Shown here piece after piece: positions 16,857-25,091 of a DNA stretch of 64,000 nucleotides. This DNA comes from Alphaproteobacteria bacterium (GTDB lineage Bacteria > Pseudomonadota > Alphaproteobacteria > RF32 > CAG-239): contig JAQWBS010000001.1 in NCBI GenBank assembly GCA_028706255.1, positions 424,687-488,686 of the forward strand, given 5' to 3'. The position numbers and the translations under genes were made by a program. The notes below the pieces were generated by a model. The model searched no databases, was not told the origin of the DNA, and saw nothing but the letters and a program-made list of their open reading frames with translations. Positions within the stretch are counted from its first letter, which is position 1. Each line of letters begins with the position of its first letter.

Positions 16857-18587
16857 CTACCAAGTTTGGTAATATTTCGAGAGATTATTAGCCTCTTTGT
16901 TGTTTTTATCAACCGTTTTGTCATCACGCACTGCTCTTATAATAAAAGAATTTGGCTCTCTTGTCGTAAAAACAGTGTTAATTTTGTTATACTCTACACC
17001 CTTATTAGTTAAAATATTATGTAAAAGTCTTAATCTTTTTTGTTGAAGCTCAAAAGAGCTTGTTCCATCAATCCGCACCTCAAGAAAAACAGAATTATCC
17101 TCTTTGACCTTGTTTGCAAAAGCTTCTAGCCATCTCAATGTTGGACCAGAAATTTCTGCACGGTTCGGTTGAAAGGATAGTTTAATCTCCGTTGGTAAAA
17201 TTTTAGTTACTTTATTGTCTTTTTTAGAAGCTTTCGTAAAACTTTTGTACAATTTGGTGCCAGGATCTTCTTCTTCAACGATTTTAGTTGTGCCAATGAT
17301 AGGTGTTTCACCAGAGAAAATAGAGCTTAAGCTGTCAAAAATGGTCTTTTTGGTTTTTTTATCACCCTTTGTTTCGTCTTTTTGCTCAGCATCGCTTCCT
17401 TCTTTATTTGTATCTGTTCCCTGTGCTTTTGAAAGCTGCTCCTTGCTTTTTCTCTCCTCAAGATTTTGTTCAATTTTTTCTTGAAGCTCTTTATTTTTCT
17501 GTGAAGAAATGAGTTGTGGCGTTACATTTCCCTCTTTAAGGATATCTTCAGGAATAGGAATAAGAATGTTTCTGACCATGTCAGCAACTTTTGTTTCGGC
17601 TTGCGATTTTTTGGGCTCAATGAATAAAGCACTTTCTGTTTGAGGTTCTAAGTTCTCAGAAGGTTGTTCAAGGTTCACGGTTGCTTGTGGAATGAAGTTA
17701 GAAGTGTCGCTTCTGCTTTTAGCCACAACCCATGGAGAACTCTCTTCGCTTTGTTGAGATGGAATAGATTTTGCTTTCTCTTGTTTAGAAACGCTTTCAA
17801 TTGGAATATTGCCCTTAGTCATTGCTACAGCATTTTCAGAAGATTTTGTCTTGATATTAATTTTGCCTCGGGAAACAGATTCATTTTGCTTTCTCTGGAT
17901 TGGAATGAAATCTTCTTCAAGCTCCTCCGTATGAGAAAGACTTGCAATTTTTAACTCTTTATCTATGCTTTCCTTTTCATCTAAAGCTTCGTTAACTTCG
18001 GAAAGAGAAACTGGCGTATCATTTTTTTCTAATCCAAACACATCAATTTTTTGAGGGGTTGGCTCAGCAAGTGCAAGCTTTTTTATATTCTCAGAAGACT
18101 CTTCTGGAAGGAAGGCTTCATCTGTTTGTTCATTAAGAGGGAGGGTATCGGCAAGAGCATATGACGTTTCACTGGGTTTGTCTTCTGAAAGTGCGATGTT
18201 AAGAGGTGCAGAAGATGCTTCTTCTGAAGGAAGAACCTTTTCTGCCACCATGTATGTGTCTGCAAAATAGCTGTCATCATCAGCATATAAAATAGGTGCT
18301 TCATCATTATAAACACCTGAAGATGTTTCTAAAAGGGACGCATATTCTTCAATTTCTTGTTCATTAGCGTTTCTGATAAGCTCTTCTTTGTCGACTTTAA
18401 GGGTTTCTGCGTATGCAATAATTGTAGGTTCTTCTTTAACAAAGAGCGTAATGTTGTTGCTTGTGATTTTAATTTCAGAATTTTTGTCTGTTTTTATTGG
18501 GCGAAAAAAATACTTATCTGCTAAAAAAATCGTAAGCAGAGATAATAAAAAACTACATATAAAGGTCTTCAACCCGTTTTTTCTCAT
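16857..18587 (-). CDS. Membrane-anchored protein with long disordered region and OmpA-like C-terminus
   Basis: A 576-residue protein, first gene of the pilus operon. It has an N-terminal membrane helix (TFICSFLLSLLTIFLADKYFF), about 400 low-complexity residues rich in E, S, K and T, and a C-terminal domain of about 90 residues (IKLSFQPNRAEISGPTLRWL, LEVRIDGTSSFELQQKRLRL). The C-terminal pattern recalls OmpA/MotB-type peptidoglycan-binding domains, though the usual GHTD motif is changed to DGTSS. It would span the periplasm and touch the cell wall. GAGAGG precedes the ATG. The function is not proven; a wall anchor for the pilus machine is the simplest inference. Confidence 0.6.
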   Translation of the reverse strand: MRKNGLKTFICSFLLSLLTIFLADKYFFRPIKTDKNSEIKITSNNITLFVKEEPTIIAYAETLKVDKEELIRNANEQEIEEYASLLETSSGVYNDEAPILYADDDSYFADTYMVAEKVLPSEEASSAPLNIALSEDKPSETSYALADTLPLNEQTDEAFLPEESSENIKKLALAEPTPQKIDVFGLEKNDTPVSLSEVNEALDEKESIDKELKIASLSHTEELEEDFIPIQRKQNESVSRGKINIKTKSSENAVAMTKGNIPIESVSKQEKAKSIPSQQSEESSPWVVAKSRSDTSNFIPQATVNLEQPSENLEPQTESALFIEPKKSQAETKVADMVRNILIPIPEDILKEGNVTPQLISSQKNKELQEKIEQNLEERKSKEQLSKAQGTDTNKEGSDAEQKDETKGDKKTKKTIFDSLSSIFSGETPIIGTTKIVEEEDPGTKLYKSFTKASKKDNKVTKILPTEIKLSFQPNRAEISGPTLRWLEAFANKVKEDNSVFLEVRIDGTSSFELQQKRLRLLHNILTNKGVEYNKINTVFTTREPNSFIIRAVRDDKTVDKNNKEANNLSKYYQTW

Positions 18588-18607
18588 AAAAATCCTCTCT
18601 ATGCTCT

Positions 18608-18636
18608 TAAATAAAGCAAAATACTGATATTTGCAA
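18608..18636 (-). promoter_or_regulatory. Candidate promoter of the pilus operon
   Basis: On the minus strand TTGCAA (18636-18631) and TATTTA (18613-18608) are 17 bp apart, upstream of the first pil gene. The surrounding 383-bp divergent gap (18588-18970) separates the pilus and VirB operons. Apart from this and the plus-strand element below, I see no gene in the gap. Confidence 0.4.
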
Positions 18637-18897
18637 GTATTTTCTAAAACCTAAACTGAGCATCATCACATATAATAAGGGAAATAGTTTTAAAGATTAA
18701 TTAATGTTCAGAATATTTTATAATGCAAAACATCAAAAGATTATCTGAGATGTTATGAAAAAATTTACCATTAACAGATATAAAATAAGTTGTTATTTTT
18801 GTTTGAATGATATTTTTTCACTGTGAAATTTTTGTTACACAAAAAAATATGTTGTAAAAACAATTGATTATCTCATAATACTAGACGAGAATATTAC

Positions 18898-18931
18898 TAG
18901 CCAAAAAGCCAAAAATTGGCTATTCTATAAT
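18898..18931 (+). promoter_or_regulatory. Inverted repeat and -10 box upstream of the virB2-like genes
   Basis: TAGCCAA (18898-18904) and TTGGCTA (18916-18922) are inverted around two copies of GCCAAAAA, immediately before a perfect TATAAT (18926-18931). No good -35 is present where expected, so an activator or repressor site is possible. The first virB2-like ATG follows about 40 bp downstream with an AAGGAG ribosome site. Confidence 0.45.
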
Positions 18932-18970
18932 AGTACAGGGAGTTTTATATAAAATTTAAGGAGAAGTAAA

Positions 18971-19312
18971 ATGCAATTTCTAAAGAAAAATATTTGGACA
19001 TTGAGCTGTATGGTTCTATTTGCAGTTATGGCAATGGCTGGTGATGCTGCCGCAGTAGATGGTAACTCGTTGATGGAAACCGCTCAAACCAAAGCAAAAA
19101 GTGTTTTCGTAAGTGTGAAAACAATTATCTTCATCGTAGGTGGTTTCGGTCTTGTCGGTTTAGCTTTCTCAGCTGTTTTCGGTAAGATGAAATGGACTTG
19201 GTTTGCTTCACTTGCAGTTGGTCTTGCAATCTTGGCTGCTGCCGGTGCGATTGTTGAATATGCAACAGGTGACAGACGTCCAAACTTAGAAACTACTTTT
19301 GGTGATATCTAA
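18971..19312 (+). CDS. virB2: VirB2/TrbC-like T4SS pilin, copy a
   Basis: A 113-residue protein with signal peptide (cut near AGDAAAVDG) and two hydrophobic helices joined by a short polar loop (FGKMKWTW). The core IIFIVGGFGLVGLAFSAVFG is shared with the next two genes. Size and topology are those of VirB2/TrbC pilins, which form the extracellular T4SS pilus after removal of the signal. A strong ribosome site (AAGGAGAAGTAAAATG) precedes it. It is the shortest of the three copies and the most like a normal VirB2, so it may be the main pilin. IcmD-like proteins have a similar topology, but the virB3-virB4 context favours VirB2. Confidence 0.8.
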   Translation: MQFLKKNIWTLSCMVLFAVMAMAGDAAAVDGNSLMETAQTKAKSVFVSVKTIIFIVGGFGLVGLAFSAVFGKMKWTWFASLAVGLAILAAAGAIVEYATGDRRPNLETTFGDI

Positions 19313-19339
19313 TTTAACTGTTAGTGGTTGATTTTTGAC

Positions 19340-19396
19340 AAAGGAGGGTGTTATGAGAAATTTGATTAAACATAAATTATCATTACGCCCTCCTTT
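19340..19396 (+). promoter_or_regulatory. Hairpin that could hide the ribosome site of virB2 copy b
   Basis: AAAGGAGGGTG (19340-19350), the ribosome site of the second virB2-like gene, is complementary over 11 positions (one G-U) to CGCCCTCCTTT (19386-19396) inside the coding region. Pairing would mask the ATG at 19353. A T-rich then A-rich stretch follows, so weak termination is another reading. Confidence 0.5.
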
Positions 19397-19913
19397 TGTT
19401 AAAAAAAATAATTTTTATACGAAGAAAAGTGGAGAGATGGGGATGTTGTACGTAAAATTAAAGAATATAACGAAGTTTTTTTTGTTGGCTGTTGTGTTTT
19501 CTTCAGTTTTATTTACAGCAAACACATGTTTGGCTGCCGAAGATACAGGCCTTTTTTCAAACCTATTAACAACTGGTTCAACAATTTTTACTGGAATGAG
19601 AGAGATTGTTTTTGCAGTTTCAGGTTTTGGAATTGTTGCTGTGGCAGTTGGTGCATTTTTTGGTAACTTGAACTGGAAATGGTTAAGTGCAATTATGATT
19701 GGTTTGGTGGTGATTTCGACCACAGCGGCAATCATTAATTATATGACAGAAGATGGTAACAACGGAAGTTTTCAACAAATTACTGATACGCTTGTTTATG
19801 GAAATGACTCTGGGATGTCTGCCTTGGATCAAAAGCATTGGAATGAAGCAAATGAAGCGGCAGCAAAGAAAGAAGACAGTAGTAGTAGAACAACGTCAAT
19901 TGTTGAAGAATGA
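19353..19913 (+). CDS. VirB2/TrbC-like protein, copy b
   Basis: Up to 186 residues from the ATG at 19353, which follows a GGAGGG site; the ORF track's TTG at 19335 is upstream of that site. The signal-like helix only begins after about 40 residues, so an ATG at 19443 (MLYVKLKNITKFF), itself behind GGAGAG, may be the real start of a 156-residue product. Two hydrophobic helices (IVFAVSGFGIVAVAVGAFFG and LSAIMIGLVVISTTAAIINY) match copy a, and a polar tail of about 45 residues follows. It is probably a second T4SS pilin or pilin-like component. Confidence 0.7.
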   Translation: MRNLIKHKLSLRPPFVKKNNFYTKKSGEMGMLYVKLKNITKFFLLAVVFSSVLFTANTCLAAEDTGLFSNLLTTGSTIFTGMREIVFAVSGFGIVAVAVGAFFGNLNWKWLSAIMIGLVVISTTAAIINYMTEDGNNGSFQQITDTLVYGNDSGMSALDQKHWNEANEAAAKKEDSSSRTTSIVEE

Positions 19914-19954
19914 TAAAAGTTATTACGCGTTTTAAGAATAGCGAGGAGGGTGTT

Positions 19955-22162
19955 ATGAAAAATTCAGTTAAGAAAATGTTGTCCATATTGATGATGGTGA
20001 TGTTTTGCTCTGTTTTTGGGAGTGGTATCGTTCTCGCAGAGGGTGTTACAGAATCAACTTTTAGCTATGGTTACTCACCTAAAGATTTTGAAAAAGTAAA
20101 AGCTAATGGTTGGGATGTTAGTGGATTTAAATTAGATGACAAAGGGTTCTATACAAAAAGCTTTGAAGGGTTAACAGAACAACAACAAGCTGAGTTTAAA
20201 CGTCAAGCTGAAGATGCAGTTATGAATGTAAATCCTGCAGCTTCAGGAAGTATGCCAGCAGTTACATCGTCAAATATTGAAATGGGCACGATGACATTTA
20301 GCTCTCCTGCAAGCTCATCTAATACGAGTTCAACGCCTGCCACAGCAAGTAGTTCAACCGCAGAAACAAATTCTGGAACAGTTGAAGAACAACCAGCAAG
20401 CAGTAATACAAGTAGCAGTGGGACAAGCACGGCTAGTGTTGGTGCTTCAGACAATTATAAAACCCCCGCTAATATTGGTAACGGAAAATGTGATGGAGCA
20501 GTAAATGTGTTTGAAACAGTTGCTTGTAAAATTGTTTTGACACTTGATGATTTGAGAATGGTTATTTATGTTCTCTCTGGTTTTGGGTTAATTGCATTTA
20601 CCTTTTCAGCAATCTTTGGAAAAATTAGTTGGAAACACTTGGCACAAATTGCTTTTGGCTTATTTTTAGTTTCCATGATGGCACCATTTATTGGATATTT
20701 TATTGGACCAGACAACACAAATAAAATGAAATATGGAGATTATTTGCCAGCAGGTTTTGCAATGGTCAGTGGAACAGACGGTGACGCATCAAAAGTGGAC
20801 TGTGTTGCAGGACAAGTTTGTCAAGATGATGAAGTGGCTACAAAGAAAAGTTGGTCATTATCAGACTTGAAGGGTTCTGTTCAGTCTGCAATTACAGCCG
20901 CTAAGGCTGTGCATAGTGGTGTGCAAGCTGTTAAATCAAATATTAAAACAACAAACGAACAAATTTCAAGAGTCACAAATGCAATTAAAAATATTGATGA
21001 CTTAGATAGTTTGATGACAGCAGCAAACACAGTTGCTGATGCAAAAAGTGTTATGGATAATAGCTCATATCAATTAATGAATAATTTGCAACATAATGTA
21101 GCAACAGCTGCAAATAGTGTTCAAGATGTTACATTAACAAATGAAGATAGAGCATTAAATGCTGAATTAAGAAGTCAAGGTGAGCAAACAAATGCACTGG
21201 CATTTAATATGCAGGGTGGTGTCTTGAAGGGTGATCATATGACCCAAGATAAAGATGGTAACTTCACAGATAAAGATGGAAATTATGTTGGTAAGTTTAA
21301 TGAACAAGGTGTATTTGTTAACGCAGCTGGACAAGAAATTAAAGGTGCTTCAGTAACAAAAGATGGTCTATTAAGTCTTAGCAATACAGTTATGACCTCT
21401 ATGGTTGCTGATGCAGAGGCAAGTCGTAATAAATCTGCTAAAACAGCAGCAGCAATTAGTTCTGCCACAAATGATGCGACTGTTATGAGAAATATTGCTG
21501 GCGGTGGAGTTCTTGGAACTGTTGCAGGGTTGGCAACCTTGGGAGCATCTGCAACAGGAAATGTTGTGGCATCAAATCAAGAAATCAAGGATAATGCTGC
21601 GGCTAAAGATAAGGCATTAAACCCACAGAATTATGCCGTAACAAATAGCAAGGTTCTAACGAGTACAACAGATAAGACAGGAAAAACCACAACTAAATAT
21701 GCTGATGGAACTGTTGAGGTGACAACTAAAGATGAATATAAGCGTGATGCGAGTGGAAACCTTGTGAAGGTTCTCGGTAAAAGCGTTGTAACAAAGTCGG
21801 ATGGTAGTGTGACGTCTACGAACACAGAAGGTGTTGTGACAACAACGCCAGCATCTTCATCAAGTTCTAGTGCTAGCTCAACGCCTACCACCGCAAGCTC
21901 AACGCCTGCCACAACATCAACAGGCACAATCAGTGCAGCAGATTTTGCTAAATATGGTATATCTGGAGCTCCTACTACAAGTAGTTCAGATGTAGATGCT
22001 GCGCTGAAAGCTCAGGGAGATGCTTCTCTTGCAAAAATGCAAGCTCAAGATGCTGTTCTTGCAGAGATTAAGAAACAAAATGGTGGACAAGTTGTTTTGA
22101 CACCAGAAAATATTGAAAAGATGAAAGCTGCTGGTTTTGATATGAGTCAATATGGCTTATAG
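19955..22162 (+). CDS. Giant VirB2-like protein, copy c, with long Ser/Thr/Ala-rich and repeat regions
   Basis: A 735-residue protein from an ATG behind GAGGAGGG; the ORF track's 19910 start overlaps copy b. After a signal peptide comes a low-complexity region of about 130 residues with SSNTSS-type runs, then a VirB2-like pair of helices (LRMVIYVLSGFGLIAFTFSA, LAQIAFGLFLVSMMAPFIGY). A further ~450 residues follow that are largely polar. This tail contains one unit of the 17-residue repeat seen in the VirB10-like proteins (NYVGKFNEQGVFVNAAG) and a KADGTVEV-like section. Typical VirB2 is about 120 residues. It may be a tip or surface-exposed variant of the pilin, which is inference. Confidence 0.65.
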   Translation: MKNSVKKMLSILMMVMFCSVFGSGIVLAEGVTESTFSYGYSPKDFEKVKANGWDVSGFKLDDKGFYTKSFEGLTEQQQAEFKRQAEDAVMNVNPAASGSMPAVTSSNIEMGTMTFSSPASSSNTSSTPATASSSTAETNSGTVEEQPASSNTSSSGTSTASVGASDNYKTPANIGNGKCDGAVNVFETVACKIVLTLDDLRMVIYVLSGFGLIAFTFSAIFGKISWKHLAQIAFGLFLVSMMAPFIGYFIGPDNTNKMKYGDYLPAGFAMVSGTDGDASKVDCVAGQVCQDDEVATKKSWSLSDLKGSVQSAITAAKAVHSGVQAVKSNIKTTNEQISRVTNAIKNIDDLDSLMTAANTVADAKSVMDNSSYQLMNNLQHNVATAANSVQDVTLTNEDRALNAELRSQGEQTNALAFNMQGGVLKGDHMTQDKDGNFTDKDGNYVGKFNEQGVFVNAAGQEIKGASVTKDGLLSLSNTVMTSMVADAEASRNKSAKTAAAISSATNDATVMRNIAGGGVLGTVAGLATLGASATGNVVASNQEIKDNAAAKDKALNPQNYAVTNSKVLTSTTDKTGKTTTKYADGTVEVTTKDEYKRDASGNLVKVLGKSVVTKSDGSVTSTNTEGVVTTTPASSSSSSASSTPTTASSTPATTSTGTISAADFAKYGISGAPTTSSSDVDAALKAQGDASLAKMQAQDAVLAEIKKQNGGQVVLTPENIEKMKAAGFDMSQYGL

Positions 22163-22193
22163 AACAAAGTAAATCAATTAACTTAATTTTCAT

Positions 22194-22227
22194 AAAAAAG
22201 GTATACTGTAAAGTATGCCTTTTTTTA
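22194..22227 (+). terminator. Terminator after the three virB2-like genes
   Basis: AAAAAGGTATAC and GTATGCCTTTTT form a stem (one G-U) with a TGTAAA loop and a T7 run. It falls 32 bp after the stop of copy c and divides the virB2 cluster from virB3 onward. Confidence 0.8.
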
Positions 22228-22245
22228 AGGGATATTGCTTTTTTG

Positions 22246-22273
22246 TTGCATTAAAAAATCTTTGAGTTAGAAT
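22246..22273 (+). promoter_or_regulatory. Candidate promoter for virB3-virB4 and following genes
   Basis: TTGCAT (22246-22251) and TAGAAT (22268-22273) are separated by 16 bp and lie between the terminator and virB3. This would allow pilin genes and machine genes to be set at different levels. Confidence 0.45.
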
Positions 22274-22302
22274 CAGGATAAAATCTGTAAGGGTGAGATA
22301 AA

Positions 22303-22593
22303 ATGAGAGAACCGATATTAAAAGCCGTGGCTAGTCCTCCAAAAATTTTATGGGGACCTTTTTTACCAACGTTGCTTAACCTCGGATTACAGTTTCCTTT
22401 TATGTTTATCAGCATTGCAATGATAGACATAAACCCTCTTGTGTTTGTTGTGAGTATTGTTATTGTTCATGGGTTAATTGTTTTGCTCGGCACAAAAGAG
22501 CCTCACATTTCTAGTATGATGCAAGCTTTCGGTCAAACACGTATTGTTTCCAACAATTTGTATAAAGAAAAGGGGAATAAATTTGCGCCCTGA
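22303..22593 (+). CDS. virB3: VirB3-like inner-membrane protein
   Basis: A 96-residue protein with two membrane helices near the N-terminus (LLNLGLQFPFMFISIAMI and PLVFVVSIVIVHGLIVLL) and a short charged tail. This size and topology, plus position directly before virB4, fit VirB3/TrbD, which binds VirB4 at the inner membrane. Its last codons overlap the virB4 start by 11 bp, implying coupled translation. Sequence identity to known VirB3 proteins is low to the eye, so the call leans on context. Confidence 0.8.
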   Translation: MREPILKAVASPPKILWGPFLPTLLNLGLQFPFMFISIAMIDINPLVFVVSIVIVHGLIVLLGTKEPHISSMMQAFGQTRIVSNNLYKEKGNKFAP

Positions 22594-25015
22594 TATTGAT
22601 ATGTTCAGCCTCTTTGTTGAAGGCTTAAGTAATTTTGAAGTTTTGGTTGCTGTTATTGGATTTGTCTCTGCGGCGGCTTTTATTGGTTTGTGGGCAACAA
22701 AATTGGGTCGACTTATTTTGCCTCAACCGCATGAGTCCAAAGTTTCTGATTTTTTACCGTTTAATCGCTTAATGTCTGATGGTATGACAATTCGTTGTCG
22801 TGACGGCTCTTTTGCACGTGTGTTTAAAGTTGATGGAGCAGATTTATCTTTTGTGACGGAAGAAAAAGATATTTCTATGGCAGAGGCTCGTAAGTCTTGG
22901 ATAGACAATATGTCAGATATGCAAATTATTTGCCGAGTTTTAACACTCCGTGACCGCATAGAAATGGATGCAACCGTTGATGACTTTAACAATCCTCTGC
23001 TTGAACAAATTTCCAACACTTGGAACCATAATCTAGATAGAATATATAGCAATAGTCACTATGTTGTCCTTTCAGTGATTAACAGAACTGATGCTTTGAA
23101 AGATTTGAACTATGCCTCACAATCTTTACTCGCTATCTTAAATGATTATGGTGTGAAAACGTTATATGAGAGTGAAGATAGTCCTGCTGATTTGAGTCCT
23201 CTTTCTGTTTTTTCGAGATTATGCAGTCCGATTTCAAAACCAAAACCAAAGGTGAGGGGGGCACAGGAAGTTGCCCTAAATGAAATGCTAACAACCGATC
23301 ATATTCATTTTACGGGTGAACAGGGCGTTATTAAATTTTTCTCTGGCGACAGAGAGATGTATGCTATCTCAATGGGAATTAGAAGTTCAGGCGATTATAT
23401 GGATGAGAATATGATTATCTCATTGCTTTCAATCGACTGCGAACTTGTCTTACTCCATAATGTGAAACCAATCTTTAAGCCAAATGCCAGAATGTTGTTG
23501 ATGCAACAAAAAAGAATGGCTGAAGTGACAAGTTTTTCTGCTGATGTGGTTGACCAATATTCCGTTGCTTTAGCAACCATTGAAGATAGTGATGCGGACT
23601 ACCAATCTTTGAGTGAATATGCAATGACCATTATTCTCAAAGGACATAGTGATGAAGAAATTGAGTTTGCCGAAGGTGAAGTTCAGAGAATTTGTCGTTT
23701 GTTTGGGGTGACACCAGTTCGAGAAGGTTGGGTAACACAAGCGACTTTCTTTAATCAGTTCCCAACTTATGAATCATATCCAAGAACATATAGATATCTT
23801 TCCAGAGTTGTTGCGTCAGCCGTAACTTTTGATAAGCCTTCAGAAGGGTTTAGAAAAAGCGACTGGGGTCCAGGAGCAATTACGGTTTTTAGAACAGCAA
23901 ACGGCTCAGCATATAATTTTCAATTCCATGTCTCTTCAGAAGAAGGTGCAGTGGCTCACTGTTGTATCATTGGTCCAACTGGTCAAGGTAAAACAACTTT
24001 GCTAACTTTCTTGGCAGGACAAGCAATGCGTAATGGCGATTTGAAAGTTTTCTTCTTTGATCGTCACCGTGGTGCAGAAATTTTTACCCGTGCAGTTAAA
24101 GGTGCATATATTGGGTTTGATGGGGATGAAAAAAATGTGTCCCTTAATCCGTTTGATACTAAAAATTCACCAGTGAACAAAGCTTTCTTAAGACGCTGGT
24201 TAAAATCAATTACAATGGTTGATGACGCTTTAGCAGAAAAAGAAATTGCTCGTGCTGTTACCACAGCTTTTGACTATCTTCGTCCTGAAGAAAGAGTAAT
24301 GAAAAACTTATATAAGAGTTGTTTCTCGCCAACAGGGAATATGAGAAGAGAACTTTATCGTTGGATTAATCCTGATCAATATGGCAACATTTTTAATGCA
24401 GAAAATGATAGTCTCGACTTGAAAACAAAACGTTTTATGGCGTTTGATTTTACACATATTTTTGAGGATGAAACTCTTGCACCAGCTGTAATTAGCTATA
24501 TTATGCACCGAATTCAAAGTGAAACAGGCGAAACAGGCGTGCCATCATTGATTATGATTGATGAGACTGCGCCAATGTTGAAACACCCAATGTTTAGAGA
24601 CTATTTCATTATCGGACTTCAAGAGGGACGTAAAAAACGTCAGGCATATTTATGTGCTTTCCAACAGCCAAACATCATTGATAAATTAGGTGTTGGTGAA
24701 GTTATTCGTGGTCAATGTCAAACGGTTATCTTCTTTAGAAACCCACAAGCAACCATTGAAGACTATGCAAACTGGAATCTAACCGACCGAGAGCTTGATT
24801 TCATTTTTGGTAAAACATATCGTGAATTTCCATATGCCATTTTGCTTTCTCGTCAAGCAACAGGAGAGTCTGTTATCCTTGATGTGAATTTAGGGGGGCT
24901 TGGACCATATTTGAAGCTTTATAACTCTGGAAGAAAGAATGTTTTGTTGGTTGAAGAGCTAATAAAAGAATATGGTGAAGATAACTTTGTTACAAAATAT
25001 TTAAATATTGCGTAA
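22583..25015 (+). CDS. virB4: VirB4 ATPase of the T4SS
   Basis: I choose the TTG at 22583 (RPDIDMFSLFVEGL), eight bases after AGGGG, giving 810 residues; the ORF track begins at 22544 without a ribosome site. Walker A is IIGPTGQGKTTLL near residue 462 and Walker B is PSLIMIDETAPML near residue 653. Further segments such as LQEGRKKRQAYLCAFQQP and QTVIFFRNPQA are characteristic of VirB4/TrbE. A hydrophobic segment sits near the N-terminus (VLVAVIGFVSAAAFIGLW). VirB4 energises substrate transport and pilus assembly. Only one virB4 is in the window, whereas rvh systems carry two. Confidence 0.92.
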   Translation: MRPDIDMFSLFVEGLSNFEVLVAVIGFVSAAAFIGLWATKLGRLILPQPHESKVSDFLPFNRLMSDGMTIRCRDGSFARVFKVDGADLSFVTEEKDISMAEARKSWIDNMSDMQIICRVLTLRDRIEMDATVDDFNNPLLEQISNTWNHNLDRIYSNSHYVVLSVINRTDALKDLNYASQSLLAILNDYGVKTLYESEDSPADLSPLSVFSRLCSPISKPKPKVRGAQEVALNEMLTTDHIHFTGEQGVIKFFSGDREMYAISMGIRSSGDYMDENMIISLLSIDCELVLLHNVKPIFKPNARMLLMQQKRMAEVTSFSADVVDQYSVALATIEDSDADYQSLSEYAMTIILKGHSDEEIEFAEGEVQRICRLFGVTPVREGWVTQATFFNQFPTYESYPRTYRYLSRVVASAVTFDKPSEGFRKSDWGPGAITVFRTANGSAYNFQFHVSSEEGAVAHCCIIGPTGQGKTTLLTFLAGQAMRNGDLKVFFFDRHRGAEIFTRAVKGAYIGFDGDEKNVSLNPFDTKNSPVNKAFLRRWLKSITMVDDALAEKEIARAVTTAFDYLRPEERVMKNLYKSCFSPTGNMRRELYRWINPDQYGNIFNAENDSLDLKTKRFMAFDFTHIFEDETLAPAVISYIMHRIQSETGETGVPSLIMIDETAPMLKHPMFRDYFIIGLQEGRKKRQAYLCAFQQPNIIDKLGVGEVIRGQCQTVIFFRNPQATIEDYANWNLTDRELDFIFGKTYREFPYAILLSRQATGESVILDVNLGGLGPYLKLYNSGRKNVLLVEELIKEYGEDNFVTKYLNIA

Positions 25016-25091
25016 TTCAGATAATAGCCATTTATAAATAGATATTTATTTGATATTATTAAATATAGGCATTTGTTTCTCGGAGGTTGTG

